The notes beneath the pieces were generated by a model. It was not told the origin of the DNA, did no database searches, and worked only from the letters and a program-made list of their open reading frames with translations. The translations under genes were made by a program, and so were the position numbers. Of a stretch of DNA of 64,000 nucleotides, positions 8,609 through 20,702 are shown piece by piece (position 1 is the stretch's first letter; the number at the start of each line of letters is the position of its first letter). Source of the stretch: Metabacillus litoralis (GTDB taxonomy: Bacteria > Bacillota > Bacilli > Bacillales > Bacillaceae); assembly GCF_007994985.1 (NCBI RefSeq), contig NZ_VOQF01000017.1, positions 1 to 64,000 of the forward strand, given 5' to 3'.

Positions 8609-9241
8609 TTGAATAATGAAAAAAAAGTTACCCTTTATTTTATTCGTCATGGTGAAACTCAATATAATGTTGAAAAAAGAATGCAAGGATTTTGTGATTC
8701 ACCACTTACTGAAAAAGGAATTCTACAAGCAAGATCTGTTGGAAAGGGTTTAACTGATATACATTTTGAAGCAGCATATGCTAGCGACAGTCAGAGAGTC
8801 CTTGATACGGCAAAATATGCTATCGGAGATCGAGACATTCCTTTATCAGTTGATACGCGCTTAAAGGAAATGAATTTTGGTGTTTTTGAATCTTTATTAC
8901 CACAAGAAATCTCAGAACAATATGGCAATGCACTTGAAACCTTATTTAGTTTAGAGTTAGATGCTTCAGCTCCAGAAGGTGAGTCTTATTCACAGCTTTT
9001 TGCAAGAACTGAACAGGCAGTTGAAGAAATTGTGAAAAAGCATGAATCAAAGGGAGGAAATGTTTTGATTTTTTCTCATGGCGTTACAATCGGCAATTAC
9101 ATTATTCAATTAACCAATAGCAAAGAATTTACTATTCATGAAAATTGTAGTGTAACAGTAGTTAGCTACTTAAATGGTAAGCGTGTAATTGAGACTGTAG
9201 CTGATACTTCATTTCAAGAAAAGGGAAAGAAAGACCTGTAA
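8609..9241 (+). CDS. Histidine phosphatase family protein (phosphoglycerate mutase-like)
   Basis: 210 residues. The phosphohistidine motif YFIRHGETQYN stands near the N-terminus, the conserved second half is seen as EMNFGVFES, and the second catalytic His lies in VLIFSHGVTIGNYI. It belongs to the broad-specificity GpmB/PhoE-like branch; the substrate cannot be told. I chose the TTG at 8609 because AAAAGGATG precedes it by about ten bases, whereas the ATG at 8597 overlaps that same Shine-Dalgarno. A TGGTAAAAT extended -10 lies about 30 bases upstream. Confidence 0.82.
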   Translation: MNNEKKVTLYFIRHGETQYNVEKRMQGFCDSPLTEKGILQARSVGKGLTDIHFEAAYASDSQRVLDTAKYAIGDRDIPLSVDTRLKEMNFGVFESLLPQEISEQYGNALETLFSLELDASAPEGESYSQLFARTEQAVEEIVKKHESKGGNVLIFSHGVTIGNYIIQLTNSKEFTIHENCSVTVVSYLNGKRVIETVADTSFQEKGKKDL

Positions 9242-9368
9242 TATCTTTTTTCTCTTCTAATTACATGAATATAGAAATAGAGAACTTTAATTTTATATAG
9301 ACTTCACCTAATTAATATACTCTGATAACGAAACTTCACTTTATATTAAAAAGCCAAAAATAACATTT

Positions 9369-9383
9369 ATGAAAGCGTTGACA
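9369..9383 (+). promoter_or_regulatory. Catabolite-responsive element (cre), CcpA site
   Basis: ATGAAAGCGTTGACA fits the WTGNAANCGNWNNCW consensus at every defined position. It overlaps the -35 hexamer of the bglP promoter, so CcpA binding would block polymerase when preferred sugars are present. Confidence 0.85.
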
Positions 9384-9406
9384 TATACTTTTTTTCATGA
9401 TAAATT
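9378..9406 (+). promoter_or_regulatory. Sigma-A promoter of the beta-glucoside operon
   Basis: TTGACA (9378-9383), a 17-bp spacer, and TAAATT (9401-9406) with an extended TGA in front. Confidence 0.75.
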
Positions 9407-9442
9407 ACATATATCAAATAAAACCTAATAAATTCCGTTATA

Positions 9443-9470
9443 GGAATGTTACCTTAAGTGGGCATAACCT
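9443..9470 (+). promoter_or_regulatory. Ribonucleic antiterminator (RAT) for LicT-type protein
   Basis: GGAATGTTACC-TTAA-GTGGGCATAACC has the GG.TTGTTAC....GGCA.AACC arrangement of BglG/LicT targets. Its 3' end (AACCT) is shared with the 5' arm of the following terminator, so RAT and terminator are mutually exclusive. Confidence 0.88.
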
Positions 9471-9530
9471 GGACTGAATAGAAACTCACATTTTCGCGAG
9501 ATGTGTATTCTATTCGGCTCAGGTTTTTTA
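9466..9530 (+). terminator. Conditional leader terminator of bglP
   Basis: The arms AACCTG..TGAATAGAA and TTCTATTCG..CAGGTT enclose an inner CACAT/ATGTG hairpin and are followed by TTTTTTATTT. It is controlled by the overlapping RAT. Confidence 0.88.
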
Positions 9531-9563
9531 TTTGGCTAAAAACACCCGAGAAGGAAGGGACAA

Positions 9564-11471
9564 ATGATGAAATACGAACAGTTGGCTAAAGATATTATTA
9601 AAAATGTCGGTGGAAAAGAAAACGTTTCCAGTGTAGTCCATTGTATTACTCGTTTACGATTCAAGCTTAAAGATGAAGGCAAAGCAAACACAGATGCCCT
9701 TAAAAATATGGATGGTGTTATCACAGTAATGAAGAGTGGCGGCCAATATCAAATAGTTATTGGTAACCATGTGCCAGATGTTTATAAAACGGTATTAGAA
9801 ATAGGTGGTTTAAAAGCACAAGCTCCAGCTGATGGAGAAGAAACGAAGGAAAAAGCTAGCTTAATAGATATTATTGCAAGCATATTTACACCTATTCTTG
9901 GTGTATTAGCAGCAACAGGTATGATCAAAGGATTTAATGCACTCTTTTTAGCTTTAGGTTGGTTAGAAACAACATCAGGTACTTATCAAATACTAAATGC
10001 TGTTGGAGATTCGTTATTCTACTTCTTCCCAATATTTTTAGGATATACAGCAATTAAGAAGTTTGGTGGAAGTCCATTTATCGGTATGGCTATTGGGGGA
10101 TCGTTAGTTTATCCGACTTTAGCAGGTTTAACAGCTGGTGAACCGCTTTATACATTATTTACAGGAACTATGTTTGAATCACCAGTGTATATAACATTTC
10201 TAGGTGTACCAGTTATCTTAATGAGTTATGCTTCATCGGTTATTCCAGTTATTTTAGCAGCATATTTTGCATCAATAGTTGAAAAGCGTTTAAGAAAAGT
10301 TATACCAGATGTAGTAAAAACATTCTTAGTACCTTTTTTCACACTTTTAATCGTGGTACCGCTTACATTTATCGTGATTGGCCCTATAGCAACTTGGGCA
10401 GGTAATTTATTAGGAATGGCAACTCTATCTATTTATAATTTAAGCCCGATTATTGCAGGGATCTTCGTTGGTGGATTATGGCAGCTATTAGTTATTTTTG
10501 GTCTTCATTGGGGACTTGTACCAATAGCTATTAATAACCTTACAACAATGGGTGCTGACCCTGTTTTAGCTACAACTTTTGCTGCATCTTTCGCACAAAT
10601 TGGTGCTGTTCTGGCAGTATGGATAAAAACAAAACAACAGAAATTGAAAACATTAAGTATTCCTGCTTTCATATCAGGTATTTTCGGAGTTACCGAGCCA
10701 GCCATTTATGGAATAACATTACCACTTAAAAAGCCATTTATCTATAGCTGTATTGCTGCAGGTGTTGGTGGCGGTATTATTGGAGCAGCAGGTTCACAGA
10801 TTTATATGATTGGTGGTCTTGGAATCTTTGGAATTCCATCATTCATTAGTCCAACAGAAGGAATTACATTTGGAGTTTGGGGATTATTAATCTCTTTTGT
10901 TGTAGCTTTCGGTTTAGGGTTTATTCTGACGTATTTGTTCGGAATGGGTAAAGATAAGAATAACAAAGAAGACGTAAATAATGTAACAGTTACAAATGCA
11001 ATGGATGCAACAGGTAAAGGTGAAGTGATTGGTAGTCCATTGCAAGGAGAAGTTAAGAATTTAGCAGAAATTAATGATGAAGCTTTTGCTTCTGGGGCAT
11101 TAGGTCAAGGAGTAGCAATTGAACCTTCTGAAGGTAAGTTACTAGCACCTACTGCTGGAACAGTTTCTGCATTATTCCCTTCAAACCACGCGATTGGTAT
11201 TTTAACAGATCAAGGTGTAGAGATCTTAATTCATATTGGAATGGATACTGTACAGCTTGAGGGAAAACATTTTACTGCTCATACTAGTCAAGGAGCACGT
11301 GTAGAAAAAGGTCAACTATTAATTGAATTTGATATTGAGAAAATCAAATCAGCTGGTTTACCAGTCACTACACCGATCGTGATTACAAACCATAAGGATT
11401 ATGAAATAGAGATGGCTAGAGAAAAACCAATAAAGCTTGGAGAGTCTTTGTTTCATATTAATGCAAAATAA
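9564..11471 (+). CDS. bglP: Beta-glucoside PTS transporter, subunits IIBCA
   Basis: 635 residues in the order IIB-IIC-IIA. IIB: phospho-cysteine C27 in VVHCITRLRFKL. IIC: residues ~100-460, about eight to ten membrane segments with GVTEPAIYGITLPLKKPF. IIA: residues ~480-635, active His near 557 in ILIHIGMDTVQL. It imports and phosphorylates aryl- or cello-type beta-glucosides. It is the first gene behind the cre/RAT leader and is followed closely by two phospho-beta-glucosidase genes and licT. It starts at ATG-ATG after GGAAGGG. Confidence 0.93.
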   Translation: MMKYEQLAKDIIKNVGGKENVSSVVHCITRLRFKLKDEGKANTDALKNMDGVITVMKSGGQYQIVIGNHVPDVYKTVLEIGGLKAQAPADGEETKEKASLIDIIASIFTPILGVLAATGMIKGFNALFLALGWLETTSGTYQILNAVGDSLFYFFPIFLGYTAIKKFGGSPFIGMAIGGSLVYPTLAGLTAGEPLYTLFTGTMFESPVYITFLGVPVILMSYASSVIPVILAAYFASIVEKRLRKVIPDVVKTFLVPFFTLLIVVPLTFIVIGPIATWAGNLLGMATLSIYNLSPIIAGIFVGGLWQLLVIFGLHWGLVPIAINNLTTMGADPVLATTFAASFAQIGAVLAVWIKTKQQKLKTLSIPAFISGIFGVTEPAIYGITLPLKKPFIYSCIAAGVGGGIIGAAGSQIYMIGGLGIFGIPSFISPTEGITFGVWGLLISFVVAFGLGFILTYLFGMGKDKNNKEDVNNVTVTNAMDATGKGEVIGSPLQGEVKNLAEINDEAFASGALGQGVAIEPSEGKLLAPTAGTVSALFPSNHAIGILTDQGVEILIHIGMDTVQLEGKHFTAHTSQGARVEKGQLLIEFDIEKIKSAGLPVTTPIVITNHKDYEIEMAREKPIKLGESLFHINAK

Positions 11472-11490
11472 TTAATAAGAGGAAAGGTAA

Positions 11491-12966
<1,476 letters not shown>

Positions 12967-12997
12967 TAAACGATAACCAAAAAATTTATAGAGGTGA

Positions 12998-14416
<1,419 letters not shown>

Positions 14417-14432
14417 ATTTATATCATAGAGA

Positions 14433-14465
14433 GGAAAGCTCATTACAGTAGCTTTCCTTCTTTGA
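14433..14465 (+). terminator. Terminator after the glucosidase pair
   Basis: GGAAAGCT / AGCTTTCC around cattacagt, followed by TTCTTT. It implies that licT has its own promoter in the AT-rich 14.47-14.66 kb gap. Confidence 0.75.
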
Positions 14466-14675
14466 AATGAAACAGTCTTTCTCCTATGGTCTTTAACAAA
14501 TCAGTATATTAAGACATTATATTTAGTTTTGAGATGATATATAAGCGATTACTTCAATGTATAGCTTTAAATATGTTTATTTAAAATATAGAGATTATAT
14601 GAGAAAATCTGTTATTAAATACAAAAAACGTTATATGAACGGGAAAACATTAAAATCAAAGACTTAGGTGATTAT

Positions 14676-15506
14676 ATGAAAATAGAGAAAGTATTTAATA
14701 ATAATGTAGTCAGTGTATTTAATGAAGAGAATGTTGAACTAGTCATTATGGGAAGAGGTATAGCTTTTCAAAAAAGACCAGGTGATTCAATAGATGAAGA
14801 AAAGATTGAGAAAACCTTTACATTGAAGAATAAAGATATGACTGAACGATTCAAAACCCTTCTATATGAAGTTTCCATTGAAATTATGGAGGTAGCAGAA
14901 GAAATTATAAAGTCAGCTAAGGTTAAGCTTGGTAGAGAGTTAAACGATAGCATTTATATATCACTTACAGATCATATCAATTTTGCAATTGAAAGAAATA
15001 AAAAAGGGTTAGATATAAAAAATGCATTGTTGTGGGAAATTAAAAAGCTTTACAGAGATGAGTACTCTTTAGGCTTAGAGGCTCTCAAAATGATAGAAGA
15101 AAACCTACAAATTATTTTGCCTGAAGATGAAGCTGGCTTTATTGCTATGCATATTGTTAATGCAGAACTAAATGAGGAAATGCCTAATATTGTTAACATT
15201 ACAAAAGTGATGCAAGATATTTTAAAGATCGTTAAATATCACTTTAAAATGGAGTTTAATGAAGAATCATTAAACTTTTTTCGATTCGTTACTCACCTAA
15301 AGTTCTTTGCCCAAAGATTATATAATAAAACGTATATGGAAAATGATGATGACTTCCTTTTTGAGGCCGTAAAAAATAAACACAAAGAAGCCTATGAATG
15401 CACGGAAAAAATAAATGATTATGTCAGAAAACAATTTGATTATAAACTAACGAACGATGAGAAATTATATTTAACAATCCATATTGAAAGAGTGATTAAT
15501 CGCTAA
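14676..15506 (+). CDS. licT: LicT-type transcriptional antiterminator (BglG family)
   Basis: 276 residues: an RNA-binding CAT domain (1-55, MGRGIAFQKRPGD) followed by two PRD domains. The four regulatory histidines fall at H100 (SLTDHINFA), H159 (FIAMHIVNAE), H207 (FVTHLKFF) and H269 (LTIHIERV), the same numbering I recall for B. subtilis LicT. When BglP is not transporting, PRD1 would be phosphorylated and the protein inactive; HPr phosphorylation of PRD2 activates it. Its target is the RAT at 9443. It lies downstream of the glucosidases behind AGGTGAT. Confidence 0.92.
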   Translation: MKIEKVFNNNVVSVFNEENVELVIMGRGIAFQKRPGDSIDEEKIEKTFTLKNKDMTERFKTLLYEVSIEIMEVAEEIIKSAKVKLGRELNDSIYISLTDHINFAIERNKKGLDIKNALLWEIKKLYRDEYSLGLEALKMIEENLQIILPEDEAGFIAMHIVNAELNEEMPNIVNITKVMQDILKIVKYHFKMEFNEESLNFFRFVTHLKFFAQRLYNKTYMENDDDFLFEAVKNKHKEAYECTEKINDYVRKQFDYKLTNDEKLYLTIHIERVINR

Positions 15507-15579
15507 TTAACTAGCGAGGGAACCTTCTATAGAGGAATATTTTAATTTTTACTTCAATATTAATTAAATATAAATGATA

Positions 15580-15624
15580 AACCCCTTATCTCCCTAGTTG
15601 AAGGAAAATAAGGGGTTTTTTCTA
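15580..15624 (+). terminator. Terminator after licT
   Basis: AACCCCTTAT / ATAAGGGGTT with an 18-base loop, followed by T6. Confidence 0.85.
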
Positions 15625-15680
15625 AAAATAAGACTGATTCACTTGAAAACATGTGGAACATTTGTGAAACAAGAAAAAAC

Positions 15681-15712
15681 GGGGAGTGACAGGCACCCTT
15701 TAAGATGTTATA
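15681..15712. repeat. Fragment of the TGACAGGCACC dispersed repeat
   Basis: GGGGAGTGACAGGCACCC shares TGACAGGCAC with the palindrome inside crtO. The following TTTAAGATGTTATAT resembles the sequence after the CAGGCACC near position 60. It lies just upstream of the polyprenyl-synthase-like gene and may supply part of its promoter. Confidence 0.55.
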
Positions 15713-15750
15713 TATAGATAAGAAATTCATTAAGTAGAGGTAATGTGTGT

Positions 15751-18117
15751 ATGAATGAGGAGTTAATACAGAATGCTGATACATGTTATGAGCTGGGTGA
15801 GCAGAGGGCTGCTGTTTATTTTAATTCGCTTTATGAGCAAGTTACGAATAAGACCTATGTTTCTAACCTGACAGAGGATTTTCAACAGTGGAAACAAAAT
15901 CATATTCGTCATACCTCGTTGTTTTCCATTTTTTCTAGAAAAAGAGGTAAGCCGGATTCAAACGACTATCACAATTATATCCAGTGGTTAAATTATACAG
16001 GTAAGCTTGATAGCTATCTTGATCGAAGCATTTCTTACATTTATATGCGTGATCTCGGAAAAGCATTGGATACACCTGAAACGCAAGATAAAATTAGAAA
16101 AGTTGTTAGCAATTTAAAAAGTAGATTAATAGATAGAGAAAAAAAGAAAGATTTCAGTATGGCTATGTTATACAGAATGGCACAAAAAGATGATGTAGAA
16201 GCTACATTTATTTGGTTAATGAATAAGTTAAAAACTGTATCAGCAAATATCCCAGAGGGAATGGATGCTGCACATGCAAAAAGGAAGCTAATTAAAATTA
16301 TTGCTGGAGTTATACTGCATGTGAATGAAGAAATGGATGAAGATGTAACCCCACAGGACCGTACAAAGCAGCTTGATGTAGCGATTAGGCTTGGGTATTG
16401 CTATGGTCTAACATATCCCTTTATAGATGATCTGCTTGATGCTAAAATTTTATCCGCCCATGAAGAGAAGCAATATTCAAGGTTGATTCGAACATCACTT
16501 TTAACAGGGGTTGTACCAGACATTAATGAATGGTCGGGTGAAAATAAGGAGTTAATATCTTATATTCATGCTGAACTAAAAGCTGCATTTCAATATATTA
16601 AAGATAATCAGCAGCAAGATACAATTACTTCATTTCTTGAGCAATCTTATATATTCTTTCAATCACAGGAAGATGATCGGCTAAAGCACCTGTCTGATCC
16701 TACCTACACGAACGAAGAGCTTTATATCCCGATCATTTTAAAATCCTCTTCATCACGTTTGATTATCAGATCTGTTATAAGCGCAAAAGAAGATGAGGGC
16801 TTTGATGAAAGAACATTTTATTATGGTATTTACAATCAACTTGCAGATGATTTTGCAGATATGTTCGATGACTTGGACGAGGGTGCTGTCACACCATATA
16901 CCTATTATCTAACATATCATGATAAACGATCTGATCTTATCAACCCATTTGAATTATACTGGGCAGTTATCTCAAATTTGATTCATAATGTGTATAAATC
17001 AGACTCAAAAGCACGTGAAATTATCTTGAATCGTGCAATAAATGGATTGAAGAGATATAAAGAGAAAATGGGTAAGAAAAAGTATAACGAAGTCATGGAG
17101 TTATTTACGACTGGAAACACAAATTTTAATGACCTTATTCAAAAGCTTGTTAATAAAGCTGATGATGTTGATTTTTTTGACAAACTGCTACGAGATCATA
17201 TGGTTACAAATTTAAGAGAAGAGCAAAAGGAGCAGGACACATTTTCAGAAACGATCGAAACAGTTCGTAAAGAGATTAATATGATCCTACCTATTGAGAG
17301 AATTGTTGACGAATCAATGATCAATGATCCAATAACAGCTGCTGCCAACTATAGTTTAACAGGTGATGGTAAACGATTGAGGCCAATCATAACATGGATC
17401 ATGGGTGTAGATGAGTATGGTCTTGATAAGTCTGCCATAACACCACTTCTAAGATCACTAGAATATATGCATACAGCTTCTTTAATTTTTGATGATCTTC
17501 CGTCACAGGATAATGCATCAATTAGAAGAGGACATCGAACGTTACATGAAGTTTATAATATTGCAACAGCAGAGTTAACAGGTCTATTTTTAACACAAAA
17601 AGCAATCTGGGAACAAGCATCTCTTGATACGTTTGACACGAAGTCTGTTCTTCGGTTAATTCAATATTCAGCAAAAACAACCGAGGACATGTGTAAAGGT
17701 CAAATTATGGATTTGGATTCGAAAGGAAAGCCATTAACAGAGGAACAATTGAATATGTTGAGCTATTACAAAACAGGATTAGCATTCGAAGCTTCTCTTA
17801 TCATGCCAGCTATCCTTGCTAATGTACCAACTCTAGAAATAGATGCATTGAAAAAATTTGCTTATCATGCGGGGATAGCATTCCAAATTAAGGATGATCT
17901 TCTTGATGTTGAGGGAAATTCGCTGGTACTTGGGAAAATTGTTGGAAAAGATGCAGAAAACAACAACTCAACCTTTGTATCGATACTAGGATCATTAGGT
18001 GCACAAAAGATGATGTGGGAGCACTACTGTACCGCAATTGAATCTTTACAGCATATACCTCGTAGTACAACGTTTTTAAAGCATTTAGTTAATTACATTG
18101 TGCACAGGGAAAAATAG
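15751..18117 (+). CDS. Large isoprenyl diphosphate synthase-like multidomain protein
   Basis: 788 residues, far longer than a normal ~300-residue trans-prenyltransferase. The C-terminal third (about 510-788) is a canonical polyprenyl synthetase: GDGKRLRP (538-545), first Asp-rich motif DDLPSQD (581-587), second Asp-rich motif QIKDDLLD (712-719). The N-terminal ~500 residues are helical and acidic and also carry Asp-rich clusters, YPFIDDLLD (222-230) and ADDFADMFDDLDE (365-377), which suggest one or two divergent copies of the same class I fold. No signal peptide or membrane helix. ATG 15751 follows AGAGG by ten bases; a GTG at 15745 is possible. It is a single-gene unit with its own terminator. 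The product chain length is unknown. Confidence 0.75.
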   Translation: MNEELIQNADTCYELGEQRAAVYFNSLYEQVTNKTYVSNLTEDFQQWKQNHIRHTSLFSIFSRKRGKPDSNDYHNYIQWLNYTGKLDSYLDRSISYIYMRDLGKALDTPETQDKIRKVVSNLKSRLIDREKKKDFSMAMLYRMAQKDDVEATFIWLMNKLKTVSANIPEGMDAAHAKRKLIKIIAGVILHVNEEMDEDVTPQDRTKQLDVAIRLGYCYGLTYPFIDDLLDAKILSAHEEKQYSRLIRTSLLTGVVPDINEWSGENKELISYIHAELKAAFQYIKDNQQQDTITSFLEQSYIFFQSQEDDRLKHLSDPTYTNEELYIPIILKSSSSRLIIRSVISAKEDEGFDERTFYYGIYNQLADDFADMFDDLDEGAVTPYTYYLTYHDKRSDLINPFELYWAVISNLIHNVYKSDSKAREIILNRAINGLKRYKEKMGKKKYNEVMELFTTGNTNFNDLIQKLVNKADDVDFFDKLLRDHMVTNLREEQKEQDTFSETIETVRKEINMILPIERIVDESMINDPITAAANYSLTGDGKRLRPIITWIMGVDEYGLDKSAITPLLRSLEYMHTASLIFDDLPSQDNASIRRGHRTLHEVYNIATAELTGLFLTQKAIWEQASLDTFDTKSVLRLIQYSAKTTEDMCKGQIMDLDSKGKPLTEEQLNMLSYYKTGLAFEASLIMPAILANVPTLEIDALKKFAYHAGIAFQIKDDLLDVEGNSLVLGKIVGKDAENNNSTFVSILGSLGAQKMMWEHYCTAIESLQHIPRSTTFLKHLVNYIVHREK

Positions 18118-18128
18118 AAATAAACATA

Positions 18129-18162
18129 AAAACAAATGCTCAATGAGTGTTTGTTTTTTTGA
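18129..18162 (+). terminator. Terminator after the polyprenyl-synthase-like gene
   Basis: AAACA..GCTCA / TGAG..TTTGTTT followed by a run of Ts. Confidence 0.65.
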
Positions 18163-18252
18163 ATTTAATCCATACTTTTGTACTATATTTGCTTACATAT
18201 CTTTCTTTTGGACAGAATAGATTATAAAAAGAAAAATGTGGTGTAAATCTTT

Positions 18253-18837
18253 ATGTTCGAGCTTTTTAATTTATACACACTAAATTCCTTACCTATAGAT
18301 CATTTAATAGAAGTTGAGAAAACATATTTTGAATCTCTTAATCAATATTGGGAAAATCATAACTATTTAACAGCAAGATGGTGGTTTTTAGTTATTCTTA
18401 GTGTGTTGGCCCCAATTACATGGTGGAAATTTATAGATAAGAAAAGGCTAATCGAAATTACTTCCTTTGGTTTATTTTATGGTGTTTCAGCAATTATCCT
18501 TGATTCAATTGGAAGTAATGCAATGGTCTGGACGTATCCTGTAAGATTGACTCCATATTTAATTCCACAATTATATCCTTATGATGTTGGAATCGTAATC
18601 GTACCATTTATGTATGTTTATCAACGCTTTGGAGACAAAGCTTCTAAATTCCTCATTGCAAACGGTATTTTATCAGCATTTTTAGCTTTTATCGCAGAGC
18701 CTGTAATGGAAATGCTAAATATTTATCAAGAAATAACATGGAGAAATATTTATTCCTTTCCGATTTATTGGTTATTAGGAGTGATTTGTTGGTTAATAAT
18801 CAAGAGATTTAAAAAAATAGAGCTAAATTACAAATAG
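18253..18837 (+). CDS. CBO0543-type integral membrane protein
   Basis: 194 residues with a hydrophilic N-terminal ~40 and then five hydrophobic segments. WTYPVRLTPYLIPQLYPYDVGIVIVPF and the FPIYWLLG end are typical of the uncharacterised CBO0543 family common in spore-forming Firmicutes. The function is unknown; no enzyme motif is seen. A strong bidirectional-looking terminator follows 22 bases after the stop. The ribosome site is poor. Confidence 0.75.
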   Translation: MFELFNLYTLNSLPIDHLIEVEKTYFESLNQYWENHNYLTARWWFLVILSVLAPITWWKFIDKKRLIEITSFGLFYGVSAIILDSIGSNAMVWTYPVRLTPYLIPQLYPYDVGIVIVPFMYVYQRFGDKASKFLIANGILSAFLAFIAEPVMEMLNIYQEITWRNIYSFPIYWLLGVICWLIIKRFKKIELNYK

Positions 18838-18859
18838 TAAATTTATTTTTGGATGCACC

Positions 18860-18908
18860 ATAAGGCTTTTAGCCATTCTTTTTAGGATGGCTAAAAGCCT
18901 TATTTTAT
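18860..18908 (+). terminator. Strong terminator
   Basis: ATAAGGCTTTTAGCCAT / ATGGCTAAAAGCCTTAT, 17 bp perfect, 10-base loop, T-rich tail. Confidence 0.9.
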
Positions 18909-19104
18909 ACAAGAGAAGAAATTTGTTTATCTATAATGATAAAAATATCTAAAATTTCTGTATGGGGTTGGTCATTGGTTAATAGAAATATGTAAATATA
19001 CTTAGAAAGTATTTTTATTTATAAAAAATATGTCGAAATATAGAATTCCATAGTATAATTTAACTATATCGAATAACAAGTTAATATGAGAATGGAGATT
19101 TACT

Positions 19105-20598
19105 ATGGAGAAACAAGAAGAGAAAGTTGTAAATAATAATCTTACAACAATAGAGGAAAACATTATTAGACGCAATTCAATAGTTTTTAAAGCGATTACA
19201 TTTGTCACTGCACTTACACTGTTTGCTATTTTTACAATGGGAGCTGCAATGGAAACTCACCAAATACTTTTAGTAGTCATTCAGTTACTTGTTTGGGGCA
19301 GCTATACTTTTTTACATTTTAAAAAGGTATTCATTAATTACATAAGATATATCGCCGTTTTTGGATCTGCCATGTCCACTACAATTACATTAGTTTTACA
19401 ACCAGCAGTTTCAAACGTTTTTTCAATCTACTTTCTCATTATATTAGCACTTATATATATGGATAAAAAGTTATCAATATTGACTCAAGTTTATGGGTTG
19501 TTGATGATGTTATATTTACTGTATGGTCAATCTGATGTAATCAGTATTTCTCAAGAAGACAAGATTACTTATATAATTTATTATGGATTAATTACAATAC
19601 TAATCTTTTCTTTGTTACAAGTTACACTTCATCTTGCGAAGCAAATGGTAGAGTCAAGAAAGGAAACTGAGTCTCTCTTAGCTTTGCAAAGTGAACAGAA
19701 AAACTCAGTTGTTCAATTGGTGAGTGAGGTTTCGAAAAATATGGGCGTTGTTTCGAAATCAAGTGAAACAAATAACCAATCATTTCACGAAATGAATGCA
19801 ACCTTTCAAGAAATAGCTTCTGGCGTAAATGCTCAAAATGAAGCTACAGTCGAAATTAATGGATCTGTTTCATCAATGACAGAAGTGGTAGAAAAGATGT
19901 TACAATCAATAACAACTTTAAAAGCAGAAACAGAAGGAACAAGTGAGCTTTCCAAGCATGGTCAAAGACAAGTGCAAGATCTAACGGAAATAATTAGCAA
20001 ATTTAAAGAAGAAATTGACTCAATGTCAGATGAAATAAGTGAATTAAACACTAAATTAGCCGTAACAAATCAATTTAGTAATACGATTAAAGAAATTGCA
20101 AATCAAACAAATCTTTTATCTTTGAATGCTAGTATTGAAGCAGCAAGGGCTGGAGAACATGGCCTTGGTTTTTCTGTAGTAGCTAATGAAATTCGTAATT
20201 TGTCTGATATGACAACAAAATCAGCAGAACAAATTTCAGAGCAACTTAGTGAATTTACAAAGCAATCGGACAACACACGTAATCGGATGATTCATATAGC
20301 AGAACAAATGGCTAAAAGCTATGCAGTAACAACACAGACAAACCAATCATTTTCTGAAATCAATTCGGCTATCGTAAATCTCTCCCAATTAGCTGATATT
20401 AGTAATAATTTAATTTTAGAAATAAATTCAACTGTAGGAGTGATTAACAGCTCTACAGAAGAGTTGGCATCAGTCAGTGAACAATCTAGTGCTTCTTTAG
20501 AGGAGTTAATGGCTACTTTAGAAAATATATTAGATGCTAACACAACAAGTGTAAGTAGTATTAAAGCAGTCGAGAAATCACTTACATCTATTTCATAA
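19105..20598 (+). CDS. Methyl-accepting chemotaxis protein with integral-membrane sensor
   Basis: 497 residues. Residues ~28-190 form about six closely spaced membrane helices with almost no extracellular domain. A coiled linker and then the cytoplasmic signalling domain follow, with the conserved hairpin tip [21 protein letters not shown] (about 332-352). No HAMP domain is evident. Such receptors may sense within the membrane (energy state, lipophilic ligand) instead of binding a periplasmic ligand. It is monocistronic with a terminator behind it. Confidence 0.85.
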   Translation: MEKQEEKVVNNNLTTIEENIIRRNSIVFKAITFVTALTLFAIFTMGAAMETHQILLVVIQLLVWGSYTFLHFKKVFINYIRYIAVFGSAMSTTITLVLQPAVSNVFSIYFLIILALIYMDKKLSILTQVYGLLMMLYLLYGQSDVISISQEDKITYIIYYGLITILIFSLLQVTLHLAKQMVESRKETESLLALQSEQKNSVVQLVSEVSKNMGVVSKSSETNNQSFHEMNATFQEIASGVNAQNEATVEINGSVSSMTEVVEKMLQSITTLKAETEGTSELSKHGQRQVQDLTEIISKFKEEIDSMSDEISELNTKLAVTNQFSNTIKEIANQTNLLSLNASIEAARAGEHGLGFSVVANEIRNLSDMTTKSAEQISEQLSEFTKQSDNTRNRMIHIAEQMAKSYAVTTQTNQSFSEINSAIVNLSQLADISNNLILEINSTVGVINSSTEELASVSEQSSASLEELMATLENILDANTTSVSSIKAVEKSLTSIS

Positions 20599-20612
20599 AT
20601 AGATGATAAAAT

Positions 20613-20660
20613 AATTCCCTTATTTTAACTTTTTATAAAGTGGATAAGGGGATTTTTTTA
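20613..20660 (+). terminator. Terminator after the chemoreceptor gene
   Basis: AATTCCCTTAT / ATAAGGGGATT followed by T7. Confidence 0.8.
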
Positions 20661-20702
20661 TGGAAAAATAATACTGTGATTAATTAATAGGGAGAGAAAT
20701 AT

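Noticed and set aside
15745-15750. GTG 15745 as start of the large prenyl-synthase-like gene
   Set aside because: Spacing to AGAGG is only four bases; ATG 15751 is preferred, though the difference is two residues.
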